Shown: one piece after another, positions 58,635 through 64,000 of the stretch
How positions within the stretch are numbered: position 1 is the first letter of the stretch
How the letters are laid out: each line of letters opens with the position of its first letter
NCBI GenBank assembly: GCA_029891385.1
Contig: CM057225.1
Span: forward strand, 75,293,887-75,357,886
Direction of reading: 5' to 3'
Source: Erythroxylum novogranatense
Taxonomy: Eukaryota; Streptophyta; Magnoliopsida; Malpighiales; Erythroxylaceae
DNA length: 64,000 nt
Notes under the pieces: model-generated
The model's input: only the letters and a program-made list of their open reading frames with translations
Database searches by the model: none
What the model was told of the DNA's origin: nothing
Made by a program: the position numbers and the translations under genes

Positions 58635-59022
58635 GTGTTCAGTATTTTGGAGATATCTCGATCGGTAGAGCTCCGATCGATCTGATTCTTTTTGAAAATT
58701 AAAATAGAGACATGGGGCTACAAATTTTATGAAGGAGCCTAGCTATAATGTAGCCTCTAAGACTTCCAAATTCAGGTCAGAAGTTCGGTATAGTGTTCAG
58801 TCTCGGTGTTGTAATGGCTGAACAGTGTTCAGTATTTTGGAGATATCTCGATCGGTAAAGCTCCGATCGATCTGATTCTTTTTAGAAATTAAAATAGAGA
58901 CATGGGTATAAATGTTATGAAGGAGCCGAGCTATAATGTAGCCTCTAAGACTTCCAAATTCAGGTCGGAAGTTAGGTGTAGTGTTCAACCTCGGGTCTGA
59001 AGATCAAACTTCAGTATTTTGG
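58635..59022 (+). repeat. Tandem repeat of about 190 bp in solo LTR G
   Basis: TCAGTATTTTGGAGATATCT begins at 58639, 58829 and 59011, so the periods are 190 and 182 bp. The first two copies are nearly identical over their full length; the third is partial and more diverged. Confidence 0.88.
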
Positions 59023-59218
59023 AGATATCTTAAGTTATAGAGCTCCGAACGATCTGATTCTTGAAGCGATGGATTCGTAAGACATATAGGGACATTTCTC
59101 TAAAGTTTTTAAGGCAAAAAGGAAGGGACAATTTTGGAAGTTTACTTAAAGGGTTAAGTTTATAGGCTTAAATGGAGGGGCATATGGGTCATTCCTCATT
59201 CATTAAATGACATGGCAC

Positions 59219-59225
59219 TATAAAA
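59219..59225 (+). promoter_or_regulatory. TATA box of solo LTR G
   Basis: GGCACTATAAAAGCAAG; the only strong TATA box in the right part of the LTR. It lies about 255 bp upstream of the donor-like GAAG/GTAAGA. Confidence 0.6.
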
Positions 59226-61269
59226 GCAAGTGGGCTGTCATTTTAAGAGGCAACCCACGACACTTAAGAGAAAAGAAGAAAAGAAATAAGAAGAGAAAGG
59301 AGAAGAGAGAAGCATTCGGTGGTGGAGAAGGAGAAAGAAAAGGGGAGAAAGCTAGGGCTCGATTTCTCTACCACTTGAAGAGAGATTTTAAACGTTGTTT
59401 CAAGAGAGAAAAGGTAGAGAATTAAGAGAGCTCCTTCATGAACTAAGAAAATCTGAAATTGGAGAAGATGAAGGTAAGAGTCGATTTTCGATCTTTGACC
59501 TTTTAGAGAGTTTTTGGATTAGATACCTTAGAATTGGTATGGGTTTGTGAATTCTAAAGTCAATTTTGGAGATTGCATGTTTTAATGGGATCAATTTTGG
59601 ATAACTGGAAATTAGGGTTTATGCCTAATTTTGTAATTGGGGTTTTTGGAAATTATTGGTTTAGAATCATGGGAAATATTATGGATTGGTGAAATATGAT
59701 ATCAATTTTTGAAGATGTTGTGATTTATGATATTGAATTTGGGTGAATTGGTTTAGGTCAATTTTAGAATTTGGGGATTTTAGAAATTGTTGCTTTAGAT
59801 AGCTTGGGAAAATGATGAGTACGGGTTTCCTATAATTAATTTTGAGGATTATGCTAATTATGATGTTAAATTTGGATGATTATGGTTTAGGGAAATTTCA
59901 ATTGGAAGAAAGAAAGAAGCAAGGGTCAAATTGAAGCATTGGACAAGTTTCTAGAATCGATTCGAGGTGGGTACTTGTTTATAATAAAATTTATAAGCCA
60001 CTACTGCTTTCTTTAAACAAAGAGAATTTCTGATTTCAACTGCATCATAAATGTTGCATCATTGTATGAATGGTTTGAAAAATCATTATTGATTCAATAC
60101 ATGAACTTTTGATGAATTGCAAAATACATTTGTGTTATGCCTCGAAAGATTTTATGGCATTTCGTGTATTCAAAAAAGAGCATTCGATAAATTGATTTAA
60201 GCATGGTTATGTGATTGTGATCGGGCGAGAGATAACCTATTTCATTAAGTCACGTGCACGTTGACGCTCCTAGTCTTCTCCCGGCTGCCCGTTTGTGGCC
60301 CACGAGATCCGAAAATGGACTCGTCGTGTTTACGGTAAACTTCGGTTTCCGTCGTATTTTGGAAATCTTGAGCCATTATGTGTGCATTTGCATTGTGAAG
60401 TGTTATGATTGATGCATTCATGTTTTAGAAATTATGATTTCGACCACTGCGAGAAAAGAACCTTTGCACATTACCTTTGAAAATGTGCATTATGGGTTTC
60501 AAACAAAGTTTCTGCAAGAAAAGAAAAGAAAAATATTTTTAAAAGGTTTTTCTTATTTATTTGTTATAAACTGTTACCCACGAGCTATAAGCTCACCCCC
60601 CCCCCTTCATTCCCATCCACAAGTGATGAGAAGAAGATCGGGTAAAGAAAATTGAAGATTTCTGTTTGCATGTGTTTATATTGTATTATTGTTAAGTGAG
60701 ATGGTTGCTGAGAAGTCTAGAATTATTGTGTATTGTGTACTTTGGTTTCGGGTTATGGGTAATGTATAAGGCTTGAAAATGCCACTATGGTTTGTATAAA
60801 GCTTTGATTTATGAAATGGTGTATAAATTGTAATTGAATTATGAGATTTTGATGAGGCTATTGGGTTATGGTATTGCACATGGATATGTTATATAAATTT
60901 TGTATGCTCAATTAAGATATAAGAATGATTTGTATATGGAAAAATGTGAATGAACGTGTATTGGACATGGGATAGTGTGATTGTATGTGAATGTATTTGG
61001 ATTAAGGAATGAGAAAAGAGAGAAAAGAAAAGGAAAATTTTATACCGGATTTTGTATAGTTTAAGTCTAAGGTTTCCAACGCGACAGTGATTCCTAAAAT
61101 ATTTGTTCACGGATGTCAGAAATTGGTTTCGATTCTATTTGATCCGATGTTTGATTCACTTATGATTTTGCTTCCGCCTTGTGTTCCTTGATTTGATTTG
61201 CTTTCATATCGTATTCGTTTCCGTTTCTCCAGTTGGGATCCGGTTTTTGGATCGGGTCCCAACAGATTT

Positions 61270-62909
61270 TGTACTTCATTCTTATACTCTTTGAGCTTTT
61301 CAAAAGATTCAGATTTGTGCTTCATTAAATAGACATACCCATATCTACTGAAGTCATCTGAAAAAGTAATGAAATACAAATAACCTCCTCTCGCTGATAT
61401 GCTAAAAGGACCACATACATCAGTATGTATAAGGCCCAATAGCTCATTGGCCCTTTCCCTTTTACCTGTGAAGGGGGCCTTTGTCATCTTACCCAGTAAA
61501 CAAGAATCGTATGTCTCAAAAGATTCAAAAGAATCAATGAATCCATCTTGATGGAGTTTTGAAATGCGTTTTTCATTTACATGGCCTAAGCGACAATGCC
61601 AGAGATAGGTTGGGTTCAAATCGTTAGATTTAAACTTCTTGGTATTTATGTTATAGATGGGCTCATTTGTAACTGATTCGGTGTCTAGAGTATAGATGCC
61701 ATTTAATTGACGTGCAATGCCATATAAAATGTCATTCTTATAAATGGAAATACTTCTATTCTCAATAGAAAATTTAAATCCATCATTCTGTAAACAAGAA
61801 AAAGAAATAATGTTCCTACTCATAGTAGGTACGTAATAACAATTCTTGAGGTCCAAAATGAGCCCAGTAGGCAAAATAAGATCATAAGTCCCCATGGATA
61901 AAGCAGCAACTCTTGCTCCATTTCCCACGCGCAGGTCGATCTCACCAGACATCAATCTTCTAGTCCTTCTTAGACTCTGCACATTAGTACAAATGTGAGT
62001 TGCAGCTCCGGTATCTAATACCCAAGATGCAGAAGGAGTAAAATTGATATCTATAACAAACATACCTAAAGAAGTAGTCACACTATTCTTCTTCTCTTTC
62101 AGCTCTTCCAAATAGAGTTTGCAGTTTCTTTTCCAATGACTAGGTTCATTGCAGTGAAAGCAAACTCCCTCCTTGGGTGCCTTAGTCTTAGTTTTGGGCT
62201 TAGGCTTGGACTTAGGTACTTTACCTTTGCCCTTCGTTGTGCCCTTCTTCTTGAAAACCTTTCCCTTTTGAACCACAAGAACTTCACTGGTGGTCTTAAC
62301 CTTTCCCTTTAAGTTTTCTTCAACAGTTTTCAGCATCCCATGCAATTCATCAATGGACTTCTCCATATTATGCATGTTATAGTTAACAATGAACTTGTCA
62401 TATTCATCAGTCAAAGATGATAGAATAAGATCAGTTGGCAATTCTTGACTAACAGGTGCACCTAATTTCTCAAGATGATGAATGTAACTCTTCATCTTGA
62501 GAACATGAGCACTCACGGATGTGTCAGGAGTCATCTTGCATGAATTCAATGCCTTAGTGGTTCTAAATCTCTCTTGGCGTGCTTGCTCTTGAAACATAGT
62601 TTTCAGTTGAGCAAGCATGTCATAGGCTTCCATTTCCTCTAAATCCTTCTGAAGGTCAAAGATCATGGAGCCTAACATAAGGCATGACACATCCGTAGAG
62701 TCATTGATATGCTTCGTGTAAGCATCCTTTTGAGCCTTAGGTGCATTTGCCAGTGGTTCCTCAGGAATGGGTTCTTCTAAGACATAAAGCTTTCTTTCTT
62801 GCTTGAGAACAATTTTCAAGTTCCTATACCAATCTAGGAAATTTGTTCCATTAAGCTTTTCTTTCTCTAGGATAGATCTCATAGAAAGGTTGGTGGATGG
62901 AGTAGCCAT
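61270..62909 (-). pseudogene. gag: gag, protease and integrase N-terminus of copia element F
   Basis: An open frame of about 545 codons on element F, extended by chance through 50 codons of solo LTR G to 61116. Gag occupies residues 1-240 (LNGTNFLDWYRNLKIVLKQE). The CCHC knuckle CFHCNEPSHWKRNC is at about 250-263, and protease SWVLDTGAATHICTN at about 295-309 has an intact DTG. The integrase finger starts YLWHCRLGHVNEKRI at about 435, but its first Cys is replaced (TYDSCLLGKM, where CESC is usual). HTDVCGPF carries the first catalytic Asp at about 497. The frame has no stop up to the insertion. Confidence 0.93.
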
Positions 62910-64000
62910 AATCTACAAAATTATGCAATAAGGGTCAACATTCTTATTATTAAGAGGTATTAGCTCCCACTCAAATAAATAACCCTCAATTGAAAAATGG
63001 GAAAAACAAGATCCATATTTCACTAAGTCCTAAGAAAGCTTTGGCTTAACACTCAAGACTTAGTTATTTAGGTAGAAAACTCTTTTCAATTACATCACAT
63101 GTAACTCTTGATGGATTTATATTAAAATACATCTTATGTACTACATGTATGTAAAAACCCAATCTTATGCCCTAAGCCCAAAACCGTTTTGATAGCTTAG
63201 TCAAGTTTAACCTTACTTTACCTATGAATAACACCATTATTCAAATGTCTTCCTTAGATGATCCCCACATGCCTTGCTTTGGCAAAAACCCACATAAGGA
63301 TAAGCTAGAGATAAACATGGGTAAAGTTTTATGGAAGGCATATAAACTTAATTTTATCATGAGGGTCGTTCTTAGTACATTATAAAGGTTACTAATCCTA
63401 TTAGTAAGGGTGTTTGTACTATGCTAGTTCTAATCCTATACTATAACATACTTGAGTATATATATATTAGAAGCATAGAATAGTAATTTACACATGAATA
63501 TAAATATTCAAATAATATAAATAAACACATGTAAAACCACCCAGAATATATAACACGTAACAAACTAACACGCGTAACGAACACGGTGGTTACCGAAACC
63601 ATATCACATATAAAGTTCGATGGCACTCCTAGTATCCTTGTCCAACATGGATACTTGTGGTTTCCTATTCCAACTCCATGTCTTACATGATAGAAAACCT
63701 AGCAGCCACCACCTATGCATCTTCGGCCATAACCCTAGACGCCACCTTGAAGGAAGTTTCGGTCATCATAATATGTCATGGCCGAAACCCTTTTGGCCGA
63801 GACAAACATGACAGAAACATCTTATGCCCGAACTCATCCTTTACCAAAACAAGCCATAACCGAAACACATCTCAATGCAATCAACATCCATAGCCGAAAC
63901 CCTTCATACTTGTCATATATTCACATCAGTACCAAGATAATTAACAAATTCGAAACAACATGCATGAAAAAATCACATTAATATCATGCATCCAAAACTG
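62910..64000 (-). other. Leader of copia element F (no gene)
   Basis: More than 1 kb upstream of gag without a PBS or LTR in view, so the leader is unusually long or something unseen is inserted beyond the window. It contains a TATATATAT run near 63459 and, at 63591-63900, several CCGAAAC words at irregular spacing. No coding signal. Confidence 0.5.

Larger units (their letters stand above)
57177..61264 (+). repeat. Solo LTR G (4.1 kb)
   Basis: TGTTGGACCCCGAACTTTCG to TCGGGTCCCAACA, with a 5-bp duplication, no PBS, PPT or protein motif. Contents in order: modules anchored at 57561, 57762, 57943, 58125 and 58303, GC cassette (58324-58466), conserved block (58478-58535), a tandem repeat (58635-59020), TATA box (59219-59225), GTAAGA donor-like site (59474), then transcribed-looking sequence. 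It is the same broad type as LTR E. Open frames such as 58131-58532 cross the GC cassette and are not genes. Confidence 0.88.
42998..64000 (+). mobile_element. Element C: LARD-like Ty3 element (runs past window end)
   Basis: Has a full 5' LTR (42998-47153), a PBS and an interior that aligns in patches with the non-coding interior of element B. The interior is broken by solo LTR D and by copia element F, and the 3' LTR is outside the window. I find no gag or pol motif in its own interior pieces (47154-48789 and 51970-53409). The part not seen could hold genes. Confidence 0.8.
53410..64000 (-). mobile_element. Element F: Ty1-copia retrotransposon (runs past window end)
   Basis: A minus-strand copia element: the gag start is at 62909, pol runs leftwards to 54868, then PPT and 3' LTR (54847 to 53410). 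The 5' LTR lies beyond the window. Integrase is split by solo LTR G. Point stops and one frame change break pol at several further places. The gag and RT text is typical copia, but I cannot assign a lineage with confidence. Confidence 0.9.

Noticed and set aside
60590..60605. C-rich run as a regulatory or structural element
   Set aside because: A simple homopolymer within the LTR; LTR E lacks the run at the equivalent place.
61116..61264. C-terminal 50 codons of the gag-protease-integrase open frame of element F
   Set aside because: Encoded by solo LTR G after the insertion point, so not part of the copia protein.

Overview
The window is a nested stack of transposable elements from a plant nuclear genome, and I see no cellular protein-coding gene, rRNA or tRNA gene in it. 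The evidence for a flowering plant is a chromodomain-bearing Ty3 element of the Tekay/Del type, a SIRE/Opie-type copia element with an extra 3' ORF region, primer-binding sites matching plant initiator tRNA-Met, L1-type LINE remains and an Athila/Tat-like relic. The DNA is AT-rich, apart from small GC-rich patches inside LTRs. I cannot name the species.

Layout, outermost first. Element A (Tekay-type Ty3, minus strand) runs from before base 1 to about 36630. It has decayed gag, protease, RT, RNase H and integrase-chromodomain between two LTRs of about 4 kb. Its integrase is split by a SIRE-type copia element (4295-15400, plus strand, 5-bp target duplication). That element's extra ORF region is in turn split by a hAT DNA transposon (10782-12468, perfect 8-bp duplication). 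The 5' LTR of A is split by a copia solo LTR (22549-36074). Inside that solo LTR sits element B (23621-35057): complete by structure, with LTRs of about 3.95 kb, PBS and PPT, but a 3.5-kb interior with no recognisable gene, so LARD-like.

From 36630 to 42997 lie older fragments: an L1 endonuclease piece, the 3' part and LTR of an Athila/Tat-like element, a decayed PBS facing the other way, and a truncated LTR. Element C begins at 42998 (plus strand) and runs past the window end. It is a relative of B with the same kind of non-coding interior. It is interrupted by solo LTR D (48790-51964, minus) and by copia element F (53410 to beyond 64000, minus). The integrase of F is interrupted by a 4.1-kb solo LTR, G (57177-61264).

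The genes present are only retrotransposon genes, all broken. Most stop codons that can be assigned look like C-to-T or G-to-A changes, as expected for methylated, silenced repeats.

The most interesting signal is the internal order of the large Ty3 LTRs. The LTR copies of A, B, C and D share, in the same order, a GTAAG-type splice donor, a 66-67-nt island bounded by AG and GTGAGT, and a downstream pyrimidine-CAG (or TAG) acceptor. In A, B and C the putative first intron of about 2 kb holds degenerate modules spaced about 170-206 bp, a family-specific GC-rich repeat cassette and a conserved block. This could be a spliced leader architecture common to LTR families whose interiors differ. It is inferred from sequence alone and needs RNA evidence.
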